From Arenicola marina (Eukaryota; Annelida; Polychaeta; Arenicolidae): a DNA stretch of 64,000 bases. The position numbers were made by a program, and so were the translations under genes. Of this stretch, positions 1 through 13,200 are shown piece by piece. The stretch lies in the NCBI GenBank assembly GCA_964019135.1, contig OZ025252.1:47838959-47902958 (forward strand), in the 5' to 3' direction. The first letter of the stretch is position 1. Each line of letters starts with the position of its first letter. A model generated the notes under the pieces. It saw nothing but the letters and a program-made list of their open reading frames with translations, made no database searches and was not told the DNA's origin.

Positions 1-1207
1 GGTGGTCTAATGGATCCCCCCTGGCAGTCTAAGTGGCAGGCCGCCCTATGATTTCACACTTACCGGCGGGTTGGGGGTTGTGAGTGGGGGGGGGGGAGGG
101 GGCATTGTAAAGCCCCTTTGACAGGCGTGGAGCCATCAGCCGTGTTGAGACTTGTCACGTGGCAGAGCGCGCCAATACCTGGTAGGACTGTTCGCGCCGT
201 GTGTCAGCAGAGATCGTATAGTAGGTAATCTCTGGTGTCAGTGCGTGCTACTCTACTCTCGATCATGGCCTCGCACCCACTGACGTGTGGAAGGTTTTTC
301 GGGTGTTAAATACTTAGTGTTGTTATTCGGCCTCCATTACTCTGTTATACCTACACGTTTCCCTGATCGGTAATCTATAGGGGACTTGATTTCACAGCAA
401 AACATATAAATATGGCAATATTAACCTTAAGGATACCTTTGCATCGGTTTATAGTGGACATTCAACTGTTTTACGAATCGTAATGTAATACATTAGAGAG
501 AGGGGGAGGGGAAGAGGGTAAGACTGGGTAAGACTGCAGCGAGCGTAAGAGAGTGCCGCTTTCTTGGAAATCGTTTGTCGACATGTTGCATGTGATTACT
601 GTAATTATATGGAGGCCGCCAACTCAAAACATGCGGCTAATGTTTGCAATCCACGGTTGTTGATCATGTTGATACTGGATATATGGTAATTAAAGAGATT
701 AAGATGCGGTGCTTGATAGTAGTGACAGAAAGTAGTCATAATGTAAACCAGAAGGGTTTCATAACGCGTCCAGCATGTGTGTGTTAAAACATACGGCGAG
801 CTCTCTGCTTCAGGCTCGGTACTCAACCCCGAGTGTTCGGCCATTTAATCTCGTTTCTGTGTGCAGCCATTAGTCTACAAGTGTGCACTGAGGTTTGATA
901 CATTGTGTTGTGCCGCATGTAAGGTTCATTACCTTCCGTAGCTGTAACATGGCCAGACAATAAGGAGGCACAGCGATTTATTGGAACAGCTCAGTCATGT
1001 AAAGTGTACCCTGTACATGTAGTCCAGCCACGCTAGACTCCGTGCCGCCACGTTGGTCCGCGACATATATGTCCAAGTTGGGAGCGGTCCGCGTTCAACT
1101 TGCGACAGTGTTTATTACGTAGATATCTGCCTCGGTTATTGGGATCGAGCTGTAATATATGTGATGTCTCCGTATGTCTCTACATCTCCCTTCTTGGTTG
1201 CTTGCAG
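1..1207. other. Upstream intron or 5' region, no exon recognised
   Basis: This stretch should hold an intron, because the exon at 1208 begins with the last two bases of an Asp codon. I found no convincing ATG exon ending in a G before a donor site. There are short G-rich runs near 85-100 and 495-520. Nothing else is seen. Confidence 0.5.
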
Positions 1208-1269
1208 ATGAACAAGAGCGGGTACAAAAGAAAACATTCACCAACTGGATCAACTCCTACCTCGTCAAA
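1208..1269 (+). CDS. SYNE1: Nesprin exon 1: start of CH1
   Basis: Acceptor TTGCAG and donor GTAAGT. The exon encodes (D)[20 protein letters not shown], which carries the actinin-type actin-binding signature 1 pattern (Q..TF..W.N), the first helix of CH1. Human nesprin-1 has DEQE.VQKRTFTKWINSHLAK here. It starts after the first base of the Asp codon and ends on a codon boundary, so one base must come from an upstream exon. Confidence 0.93.
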
Positions 1270-4200
1270 GTAAGTTTCAAAGCCGTATATATCAAAATGT
1301 GTTGTTTTTGTCATTGAGGTTACGTACTTCTCTCAGACAGACGACGATAGGTACACGGTACTCTCGCGAGATCCGCGTTTGTATTTGAGCCTAAACTCCC
1401 TGACCGCTGGCTATCAATTCATTCTATCAATGCCATAACAAGACACTGTTTCGAAACCTCCTTTATTGGTGGTATTATTTATTATATTACATAACTATTT
1501 AGATTGTTCGATAATAGATTGTTAGCGTCGAGCATTGTAGTTATCGTAAGGGTATAATTGCGAGGGACCAAAGCTGTTTATCGAAGACAGACGACCTTCT
1601 AGGACGATACATTATGGGAAAACGCTCTCGCACATGGGACTGTCCCAATTCGGCTTTGGAATGGATAATTCCGAGGTCAATTTATATGAAGAAAATGTGA
1701 ATGATGACGCCAGCAGAAATCGAACCCAGGACCGCCGGCTTGACGCGCCGGCAGCTGTTGGCCACTGAGGTACAGTCTGCGTTAGACTGAGGTTTTCCAC
1801 CACAGCGTTGTTGGCGGTGGGTGTTGAGCCCTCGTGATGATAACGGTTGTCAGGGTAAACCTTGTGATACTGACCCCTGTGAATGTTCTCTTCTGCAGCA
1901 TGTGCCGCCGATGCGAATGGAGGAACTGTTCGAGGATATCAAAGATGGCGTCCGGCTGTTGTGTCTCCTGGAGGTCCTGTCAGGAGAGAAACTGGTGAGT
2001 GGGAGACGAACGAAATGGAGTCCTGGGTTACCTGTCGGTAGAGACATGAGGTGATGGGGGGGGGGGGGGAGGTCACTGTGGTTGTATGGAGGGCGGAGAG
2101 TGTCATGGGTTAAAGGTGATGATGCATGCAGCGCTACACTGGGCCAAGGAACTTCCCGGGATGAGGAGGGATGAATGAATGAACCGTATCCCAGATTAGG
2201 TGGCTGGGCCCCGATACGAACCCAGGACCTATCGATCTGCGGTCCAGTGCGCTAACCACTACACCAGGGAGGTCCCCAGGACCTATTGGTCTGCGGTCCA
2301 GTGCGCTAACCACTACACCAGGGAGACCCCCAGGACCTATTGATCTGCGGTCCAGTGCGCTAACCACTACACCAGAGAGGTCCCCAGGACCTATTGATCT
2401 GCGGTCCAGTGCGCTAACCACTACACCAGGGAGGCCCCCAGGACCTATTGATCTGCGGTCTAGCGCGCTAACCACTACACCAGGGAGGTCCCCAGGACCT
2501 ATTGATCTGCGGTCCAGTGCGCTAACCACTACACCAGGGAGGCCCCCAGGACCTATTGATCTGCGGTCCAGTGCGCTAACCACTACACCAGGGAGGTCCC
2601 CAGGACCTATTGATCTGCGGTCCAGTGCGCTAACCACTACACCAGGGAGGCCCCCAGGACCTATTGATCTGCGGTCCAGTGCGCTAACCACTACACCAGG
2701 GAGGTCCCCAGGACCTATTGATCTGGAGTCTAGAGCGGTTACCACTACACCAGGGAGGTCCCCAGGACCTATTGATCTGCGGTCCAGTGCGCTAACCACT
2801 ACACCAGGGAGGTCCCCAGGACCTATTGATCTGCGGTCCAGTGCGCTAACCACTACACCAGGGAGGTCCCCAGGACCTATTGATCTGCGGTCCAGTGCGC
2901 TAACCACTACACCAGGGAGGTCCCCAGGACCTATTGATCTGCGGTCCAGTGCGCTAACCACTACACCAGGGAGGCCCCCGGGACCTATTGATCTGCGGTC
3001 CAGTGCGCTAACCACTACACCAGGGAGGTCCCCGGGACCTATTGGTCTGCGGTCCAGTGCGCTAACCACTACACCAGGGAGGCCCCCAGGACCTATCGAT
3101 CTGCGGTCCAGTGCGCTAACCACTACACCAGGGAGGCCCCCAGGACCTATTGATCTGCAGGCCAGTGCGCTAACCACTACACCAGGGAGGTCCCCAGGAC
3201 CTATTGATCTGCGGTCCAGTGCGCTAACCACTACACCAGGGAGGCCCCCAGGACCTATCGATCTGCGGTCCAGTGCGCTAACCACTACACCAGGGAGGTC
3301 CCCAGGACCTATTGATCTGCGGTCCAGTGCGCTAACCACTACACCAGGGAGGTCCCCAGGACCTATTGATCTGCGGTCCAGTGCGCTAACCACTACACCA
3401 GGGAGGTCCCCAGGACCTATTGATCTGCGGTCCAGTGCGCTAACCACTACACCAGGGAGGCCCCAGGACCTATGGATCTGCGGTCTAGTGCGCTAACCAC
3501 TATACCAGGGAGGCCCCCATGACATATTGATCTGCGGTATAGTGAGCTAACCACTACACCAGGGAGGTCCCCAGGACCTATTGATCTGCGGTCCAGTGCG
3601 CTAACCACTACACCAGGGAGGCCCCCAGGACCTATTGATCTGCGGTCTAGTGCGCTAACCACTACACCAGGGAGGCCCCCAGGACCTATTGATCTGCGGT
3701 CCAGTGCGCTAACCACTACACCAGGGAGGCCCCCAGGACCTATTGATCTGCGGTCCAGTGCGCTAACCACTACACCAGGGAGGTCCCCAGGACCTATTGA
3801 TCTGCGGTCCAGTGCGCTAACCACTACACCAGGGAGACCCCCAGGACCTATTGATCTGCGGTCTAGCGCGCTAACCACTACACCAGGGAGGCCCCAGGAC
3901 CTATTGATCTGCGGTCTAGCGCGCTAACCACTACACCAGGGAGGCCCCCAGGACCTATTGATCTGCGGTCTAGTGCGCTAACCACAACACCAGGGAGGCC
4001 CCCAGGACCTATTGATCTGCGGTCTAGCGCGCTAACCACTACACCAGGGAGGCCCCCAGGACCTATCGATCTGCGGTCCAGTGCGCTAACCACTACACCA
4101 GGGAGGCCCCAGGACCTATTGATCTGCGGTCCAGTGCGCTAACCACTACACCAGGGAGGCCCCAGGACCTATTGATCTGCGGTCTAGTGTGCTAACCACT

Positions 4201-7200
4201 ACACCAGGGAGACCCCCAGGACCTATTGATCTGTGGTCTAGTGCGCTAACCACTACACCAGGGAGGTCCCCAGGACCTATTGATCTGCGGTCCAGTGCGC
4301 TAACCACTACACCAGGGAGGCCCCAGGACCTATTGACCTGCGGTCTAGTGCGCTAACCACTACACCAGGGAGACCCCCAGGACCTATGGATCTGCGGTCT
4401 AGCGCGCTAACCACTACACCAGGGAGGTCCCCAGGACCTATTGATCTGCGGTCCAGTGCGCTAACCACTACACCAGGGAGGCCCCAGGACCTATTGATCT
4501 GCGGTCTAGTGCGCTAACCACTACACCAGGGAGACCCCCAGGACCTATGGATCTGCGGTCTAGCGCGCTAACCACTACACCAGGGAGACCCTCAGGACCT
4601 ATTGATCTGCGGTCTAGCGCGCTAACCACTACACCAGGGAGGCCCCCAGGACCTATCGATCTGCGGTCTAGCGCGCTAACCACTACACCAGAGAGGCCCC
4701 CAGGACCAATTGATCTGCAGGCCAGTGCGCTAACCACTACACCAGGGAGGCCCCCAGGACCTATTGATCTGCGGTCTAGTGCGCTAAACACTACACCAGG
4801 GAGGCCCCCAGGACCTATTGATCTGCGGTCCAGTGCGCTAACCACTACACCAGGGAGGCCCCAGGACCTATTGATCTGCGGTCCAGTGCGCGAACCACTA
4901 CACCAGGGAGGCCCCCAGGACCTATTGATCTGCGGTCCAGTGCGCTAACCACTACACCAGGGAGGCCCCCAGGACCTATTGATCTGCGGTCTAGCGCGCT
5001 AACCACTACACCAGGGAGGCCCCCAGGACCTATTGATCTGCGGTCCAGTGCGCTAACCACTACACCAGGGAGGCCCCCAGGACCTATTGATCTGCGGTCT
5101 AGCGCGCTAACCACTACACCAGGGAGGCCCCCAGGACCTATTGATCTGCGGTCCAGTGCGCTAACCACTACACCAGGGAGGCCCCCATGACCTATTGATC
5201 TGCGGTCTAGCGCGCTAACCACTACACCAGGGAGGCCCCCAGGACCTATTGATCTGCGGTCCAGTGCGCTAACCACTACACCAGGGAGGCCCCAGGACCT
5301 ATTGATCTGCGGTCCAGTGCGCGAACCACTACACCAGGGAGGCCCCCGGGTTAGCGATGGCTGATGATCTGCCCACTCCCCATGGGCCTAACAATAAGCT
5401 ATCTCGTCATATGTTCGGACTGCATTATGTTTTATTTGGTTTCAGCCGATCGAGAAGGGAACCCGGTTGAAGCGGCTTCACTTCATCAGCAACGTCACAA
5501 CGGCTCTAAAGTTCCTCGAGAGTAGGAGGGTAAGTCACCGGGTGACTGGTTTTTTCCGGGTTGGATAGACCGAAAGGACAAAGTGTTCGATGTATAATAC
5601 ACGTGTACGTTTATGTAAATATATACAGATTGTTGTCAAACGGTTTTTATATGCAGCTACGGCTCGAATAATTGTTAATTAAATATTTGGGTGTTTTGGG
5701 GGTATTTTTATTTCATTTTCTTTTGGCGGAAGTTGTACAGACAAACTTGAGTAATTGTATCACTTGATCGTCTGGTTATGGGTTGATGACGTCATACTGA
5801 TGACGTCATGGTGACGCTCAGTGATTGCTGTGCCCTGGCGATGATACTGCTTGATGCGGCAGTGGATTAAACACACCGAGTAGGCACCCAGCAGTCTCCG
5901 CGAGGGGTCCGTGTGTCGTCTGGCATGGCGGGTAGATTCATGGACACACATACAGACACATCTCGCCTTGTATATGGGGCGGTGCGTGGCCACCACGTGA
6001 TGTATCACGTGATGTTTCACGTGATGTTTCACGTGGCAGATGCATTGTAGGTAGAGGCTCCAAGTAGACATTTGAATGATACATTGCTTGTGGCTCTGTT
6101 GCTAGGTCCCTGGTGTACCCAAGGTAGGATCGGGCTGCTTCAACGATGCCCTCGGTTATGGTTGGCTGTTTAATTCTGCCTAAGTGGCGTCGCTTCCATA
6201 ACCTCGCTGCAATGTCCCATGCATGGATCAAAGTTAATAATGTATGTCACAAGGTCAACGAAACAATATACCAGATCTATCTTATAAAAGCTATATAACA
6301 ACCCGTATTACAAATTAATAGTTAGTCAAATTTTATTTTAACGCGTCCCTTTTCATCTTTTTTTTATTTGGACCGATCATGTGGACCATTTCGGCAAATC
6401 TAAAAATACAAACCAAGCTGACCTTGTGACATGACATACTGTTTACAGAACACACTGTCCGTTAATGTTTTGTTTACCAGGTGCATGAGTGGCTTGAATT
6501 CATGGCAGGAGAAGGGTGACATGTCTGTTCTGTTCTCTCTGTTGCTATAAACATCAGTGTAGTGTCTGGCACAGATGGAGGGTTCAGACGGCTGGACAAC
6601 ATGGCTTGGGTTGGCTTTATTTGTCTGCGGTAATCGGGGGGATCGCATCTCTATGGTCTGCTCATCATTTCAAGACCCGAACGTATCCAGGGTCGGCGGT
6701 GAAAGGTTCCTGTTGGCTGCTTTACACGGTTGCATGATGATTTACAACTTGAAACTGGCGCAGTGAATCAGTGGTGAGAGGGATGGAGGGCGGACATTAC
6801 CGTCTGCTGGTGGTGTGTCGCACGCCCGCCGCCCACTCCCGTCCCTCCCGCCACCGAGTTACTGTGCCTAATGTAATATTGCTACTTCCGGCTGCATTTG
6901 AACCTTATTTGATTCCAACCTAACTTCCGTTGCGACGATGCCTATAGGCCGTGAATAGAACCAGGAACTCACCGCTTCACGTACGTGTGTGTCCCTTAGA
7001 AGGATAATCTACCAACTATATAGATAGACATATACCTGTATATATCATTTATTGGATCAAGTACATTAATACAATGTGTAAAACATAATACATGTTTAGA
7101 ATAGCTCTAATTTAGTGACTTGATCAGGACTGATAGAAGAAAGACCACAAGTTTGGGGTATTACATTTTTATATTGCGGCCTGTGGGTACTTCATCACGA

Positions 7201-10200
7201 ATGGCACAACAACGTTATCTGCATTTCTATCCCAACGGGGGTAGCAGATTATAACATAATTTTGTGCAGAAAGCCCTGAATTCTAAGGACCACTTTTTAT
7301 GCACACCATTGTTTGACTCATGGACACATCGTTGACGCACACGACGCGGTCACTCTAGCGCGACAAAAGTCATTTCACTTGGTGTCCTGACCCATGTAAA
7401 AGACTAACCTAACCATGGCAATGTACTACTGTAACAGTCCAATAGACTGCCGTGATCCAGCGGAAAGCTGAAAAAGACTATTACAATCCATCCCATTGAC
7501 TACTTTTACTTAGCCGATGAACAACTATAACCAATCGAGTACCGTACTAGCCTGGCTACTGAGTACCGTACTAGCCTGGCTACTGAGTACCGTACTAGCC
7601 TGGCTACTGATTGGCTGGATTTATTATTAACGTTACGCCTGCTGTCATAAGCGTGCAGCCCTCCTGCCGATGTTGAGAACGCTGCATCCCGTCAGAGTGA
7701 CGTTAGTTAACCTATTTGTTGCTGTTTCCAGATAAAGTTGGTGAACATCAATGCGTCTGACGTGGTTGACGGCAAGCCCTCCATTGTCCTGGGCCTCATC
7801 TGGACGATCATCCTCTACTTCCAAGTCAGTAGCCTATACATCTACCATGTCTACAAATACCACGGCGCCATCGTTGTTTCAATTTGTTTTTATTTGGCTA
7901 ATTTCTGTAATGATGCTATGTCAAATTATCATGATGTCACCCCAGTCAAAATATTAAATGCTACAGCTGAAATCTTTTAAAAATGTGTTTTTAGTGATTT
8001 TGCCGTCGCTTGCCTTAATAAATTATAGGTGCTCAGGATATGATTTTGACTTCCGGTTGTTTGTTACCTCCAGATTGAAGAGTTCACGCGGTCGCTGGGT
8101 GAGATGGCCGTGGCGTCCCCCATGAGCAGCACCTCCAGCCTCCACAGTCACGACGGGTCCACGCCCGCCAAGAAATCGCGGCCAGGGGGCGCCCTCGACA
8201 AGTTCCGAGGGGGCGCCAAGAAGGTCATGCTCAACTGGGCGCAAGGGGCAGTCACAAAGTGAGTCCGACTTACTCTTAAGTAGTGTCTTCATGCAATCTG
8301 TCCATGCAAATAGGTTATTTCATCAGCCGATGTGATTTGATGGTTTCAGATGGAACGAAACATGTAGTAGTCAAAAGAGTGCATGCGTGTTTGGTGGGTT
8401 TGGTGGGTGTGGTGGGTTTGGTGGGTTTGGTGGGTGTGGTGGGTTTGGTATGTTTGTTGGGTGTGGTGGGTTTGGTGTGTTTGGTATGTTTGTTGGGTGT
8501 GGTGGGTTTGGTGTGTTTGGTGGGTTTGGTGTGTTTGGTGGGTGTGGTGTGTTTGGTGGGTTTGGTATGTTTGTTGGGTTTGGTATGTTTGGTGGGTGTG
8601 GTGGGTTTGGTATGTTTGTTGGGTTTGGTATGTTTGGTGTGTTTGATGGGTGTGGTGGTTGTGGTGTGTTTGGTGGGTTTGGTATGTTTGTTGGGTTTGG
8701 TATGTTTGGTGGGTGTGGTGTGTTTGGTGGGTTTGGTATGTTTGTTGGGTTTGGTATGTTTGGTGGGTGTGGTGGGTTTGGTGGGTGTGGTGTGTTTGGT
8801 GGGTTTGGTGGGTGTGGTGTGTTTGGTGGGTGTGGTGGGTTTGGTGGGTGTGGTGTGTTTGGTGGGTTTGGTGGGTTTGGTGGGTGTTGTGTGTTTGGTA
8901 TGTTTGTTGGGTTTGGTGGGTGTGGTGTGTTTGGTGGGTTTGGTATGTTTGGTGGGTTTGGTATGTTTGGTGGGTTTGGTATGTTTGGTGTGTTTGGTGG
9001 GTGTGGTGGGTTTGGTGGGTTTGGTATGTTTGGTGGGTGTGGTGGGTGTGGTGTGTTTGGTGGGTTTAGTATGTTTGTTGGGTTTGGTATGTTTGGTGTG
9101 TTTGGTGGGTGGGGTGGGTTTGCTGGGTTTGGTATGTTTGTTGGGTTTGGTGGGTGTGGTGGGTGTGGTGGGTTTGGTATGTTTGTTGGGTTTGGTGGGT
9201 GTGGTGGGTTTGGTATGTTTGTTGGGTTTGGTATGTTTGGTGTGTTTGGTGGGTTTGGTGGGTGTGGTGTGTTTGGTGGGTGTGGTGTGTTTGGTGTGTT
9301 TGGTGGGTTTGGTGGGTTTGGTGGGTGTGGTGTGTTTGGTGGGTGTGGTGTGTTTGGTGGGTTTGGTGGGTGTGGTGGGTTTGGTGGGTGTGGTGGGTGT
9401 TGTGGGTTTGGTGGGTGTGGTGTGTTTGGTGGGTGTGGTGTGTTTGGTGGGTGTGGTGTGTTTGGTGGGTGTGGTGTGTTTGGTGGGTTTGGTATGTTTG
9501 GTGGGTGTGGTGTGTTTGGTGTGTTTGGTGGGTGTGGTGTGTTTGGTGGGTGTGGTGGGTTTGGTGGGTGTGGTGTGTTTGGTGGGTGTGGTGTGTTTGG
9601 TGGGTGTGGTGGGTTTGGTGTGTTTGGTGGGTTTGGTGGGTGTGGTGGGTTTGGTGGGTGTGGTGGGTTTGGTGTGTTTGGTGAGTGTGGTGTGTTTGGT
9701 GAGTGTGGTTTGTTTGGTGAGTGTGGTGTGTTTGGTGAGTGTGGTTTGTTTGGTGGGTGTGGTGGGTTTGGTGGGTGTGGTGTGTTTGGTGGGTGTGGTG
9801 TGTTTGGTGGGTGTGGTGGGTTTGGTGGGTGTGGTGGGTTTAGTGGGTTTGGCGGGCGTGGTGGGTGTGGCGGGTGTGGTGTGTTTGGTGGGTGTGGTGG
9901 GTGTGGTGGGTGTGGTGTGTTTGGTGGGTGTGGTGTGTTTGGTGGGTGTGGTGGGTTTGGTGGGTGTGGTGGGTTTAGTGGGTTTGGCGGGCGTGGTGGG
10001 TGTGGCGGGTGTGGTGGGTGTGGTGGGTGTGGTGGGTGTGGCGGGTGTGGTGGGTGTGGCGGGTTTGGCGGGTGTGGCGGGTGCGGTGGGTGTGGCGGGT
10101 GTGGCGGGTGTGGTGGGTGTGGCGGGTGTGGCGGGTGTGGTGGGTTTGGCGGGTGTGGCGGGTGTGGTGGGTGTGGCGGGTGTGGCGGGTGTGGTGGGTG

Positions 10201-13200
10201 TGGCGGGTGTGGCGGGTGTGGCGGGTGTGGTGGGCGTGGTGGGTGTGGCGGGTGTGGTGGGTGTGGCGGGTGTGGTGGGTGTGGCGGGTTTGGTGTCTTT
10301 GGTGGGTTTGGTGGCGGTTCCCGTTACGACTAGCGCTGATGTATTATGTGATAATTCGAAAGAAACAAAAAGTATGAATGTAATTCAAAGCGAATTGCGG
10401 AAAAAAGCGTATCTCCGCCATCTGGCCTAGCTCTTGTATTAACTGGGCCACGTTATACGGTAGAGACCAATCACCCTCACAGTGGCCACAACGTGGCAGT
10501 TACCTCCCCCACCGCCCTCCTGGACCATGGATCATGCCCCCTCCTGGCCCAATGATCAGGCCCCCCTCCTGGCCCAATGATCGTGCCCCCCCCCCCACCA
10601 GACAGGCAACCCTAGCCCCCCCCCTCCCCCCCCCTCTCTTGGCCCAGTGGTCATGTCCCCCAGACAGGACACATGGTAGCTGTTACCCCCCACCCCCCTC
10701 CCTGCCCTCCCCACATAACTCCTTCCTCCCCGCCTCACGGCCTATTTGGTGATGGAAATCTACACCGCCTTGATGCCAATGGAGGGCTCGCGTTGCATTG
10801 TGGGAGTGTTTGCACTGAGCCAATAACTCCCCAGGAGTGCTATCTATTCCGTGGTACGTTGTCCTGAAGTCGACAATTTGTCTGGATCAAACCCGCGTGA
10901 ACCCAGAGTTATGTGACTGGTGGTCCCCATGAAGTACACCCAGAGTTATGTGGCTGGTGGTCCTCATGAAGTACACCCAGAGTTATGTGACTGGTGGTCC
11001 TCATGAAGTACACCCAGAGTTATGTGACTGGTGGTCCTCATGAAGTACACCCAGAGTTATGTGACTGGTGGTCCCCATGAAGTACACCCAGAGTTATGTG
11101 ACTGGTGGTCCTCATGAAGTACACCCAGAGTTATGTGACTGGTGGTCCTCATGAAGTACACCCAGAGTTATGTGACTGGTGGTCCTCATGAAGTACACCC
11201 AGAGTTATGTGACTGGTGGTCCTCATGAAGTACACCCAGAGTTATGTGACTAGTGGTCCCCATGAAGTACACCCAGAGTTATGTGACTGGTGGTCCTCAT
11301 GAAGTACACCCAGAGTTATGTGACTGGTGGTCCTCATGAAGTACACCCAGAGTTATGTGACTGGTGGTCCTCATGAAGTACACCCAGAGTTATGTGACTA
11401 GTGGTCCCCATGACGTACATCCAGAGTTATGTGACTGGTGGTCCTCATGAAGTACACCCAGAGTTATGTGACTGGTGGTCCTCATGAAGTACACCCAGAG
11501 TTATGTGACTGGTGGTCCTCATGAAGTACACCCAGAGTTATGTGACTGGTGGTCCCCATGAAGTACACCCAGAGTTATGTGACTGGTGGTCCTCATGAAG
11601 TACACCCAGAGTTATGTGACTGGTGGTCCTCATGAAGTACACCCAGAGTTATGTGACTGGTGGTCCTCATGAAGTACACCCAGAGTTATGTGACTGGTGG
11701 TCCTCATGAAGTACACCCAGAGTTATGTGACTAGTGGTCCCCATGAAGTACACCCAGAGTTATGTGACTGGTGGTCCTCATGAAGTACACCCAGAGTTAT
11801 GTGACTGGTGGTCCTCATGAAGTACACCCAGAGTTATGTGACTGGTGGTCCTCATGAAGTACACCCAGAGTTATGTGACTAGTGGTCCCCATGACGTACA
11901 TCCAGAGTTATGTGACTGGTGGTCCTCATGAAGTACACCCAGAGTTATGTGACTGGTGGTCCTCATGAAGTACACCCAGAGTTATGTGACTAGTGGTCCC
12001 CATGAAGTACACCCAGAGTTATGTGACTGGTGGTCCTCATGAAGTACATCCAGAGTTATGTGACTGGTGGTCCTCATGAAGTACACCCAGAGTTATGTGA
12101 CTGGTGGTCCTCATGAAGTACACCCAGAGTTATGTGACTAGTGGTCCCCATGAAGTACACCCAGAGTTATGTGACTGGTGGTCCTCATGAAGTACATCCA
12201 GAGTTATGTGACTGGTGGTCCTCATGAAGTACACCCAGAGTTATGTGACTGGTGGTCCTCATGAAGTACACCCAGAGTTATGTGACTGGTGGTCCTCATG
12301 AAGTACACCCAGAGTTATGTGACTAGTGGTCCCCATGAAGTACACCCAGAGTTATGTGACTGGTGGTCCTCATGAAGTACACCCAGAGTTATGTGACTGA
12401 TGGTCCTCATGAAGTACACCCAGAGTTATGTGACTGGTGGTTCTCATGAAGTACACCCAGAGTTATGTGACTGGTGGTCCCCATAAAGTACACCCAGAGT
12501 TATGTGACTGGTGGTCCTCATGAAGTACACCCAGAGTTATGTGACTGGTGGTTCCCATGAAGTACACCCAGAGTTATGTGACTGGTGGTCCTCATGAAGT
12601 ACACCCAGAGTTATGTGACTGGTGGTCCTCATGAAGTACACCCAGAGTTATGTGACTGGTGGTCCTCATGAAGTACACCCAGAGTTATGTTACTGGTGGT
12701 TCTCATGAAGTACACCCAGAGTTATGTGACTGGTGGTCCTCATGAAGTCCACCCAGAGTTATGTGACTGGTGGTTCTCATGAAGTGCACCCAAAGTTATG
12801 TGACTGGTGGTCCTCATGAAGTACACTCAGAGTTATGTGACTGGTGGTCCTCATGAAGTACACCCAGAGTTATGTGACTGGTGGTTCTCATGAAGTACAC
12901 CCAGAGTTATGTGACTAGTGGTCCCCATGAAGTACACCCAGAGTTATGTGACTGGTGGTCCTCATGAAGTACACCCAGAGTTATGTGACTGGTGGTCCTC
13001 ATGAAGTACACCCAGAGTTATGTGACTGGTGGTCCTCATGAAGTACACCCAGAGTTATGTGACTGGTGGTCCTCATGAAGTACACCCAGAGTTATGTGAC
13101 TGGTGGTCCTCATGAAGTACACCCAGAGTTATGTTACTGGTGGTTCTCATGAAGTACACCCAGAGTTATGTGACTGGTGGTCCTCATGAAGTACACCCAG

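Larger units (their letters stand above)
5530..7731. other. Intron 3, with candidate regulatory sites and a short triplication
   Basis: It holds a pair of CRE palindromes (5787-5808), four E-boxes (5994-6035) and a 24-bp triplicate (7537-7608), each described separately. No coding exon is seen elsewhere in it. Confidence 0.6.

Noticed and set aside
1821-2054. Independent small ORF around exon 2
   Set aside because: It is exon 2 read through its splice sites; the CH homology covers only 1899-1994.
2134-5276. Minus-strand ORFs of up to 437 codons ([14 protein letters not shown] type repeats)
   Set aside because: They are the 54-bp SINE-head array read in a frame kept open by a unit divisible by three. 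No unique sequence or splice context.
8283-10430. 715- and 648-codon + strand ORFs of low-complexity VGLV or GGFG
   Set aside because: All three frames of the G/T array are open because the strand lacks stop codons. No non-repeat coding portion.
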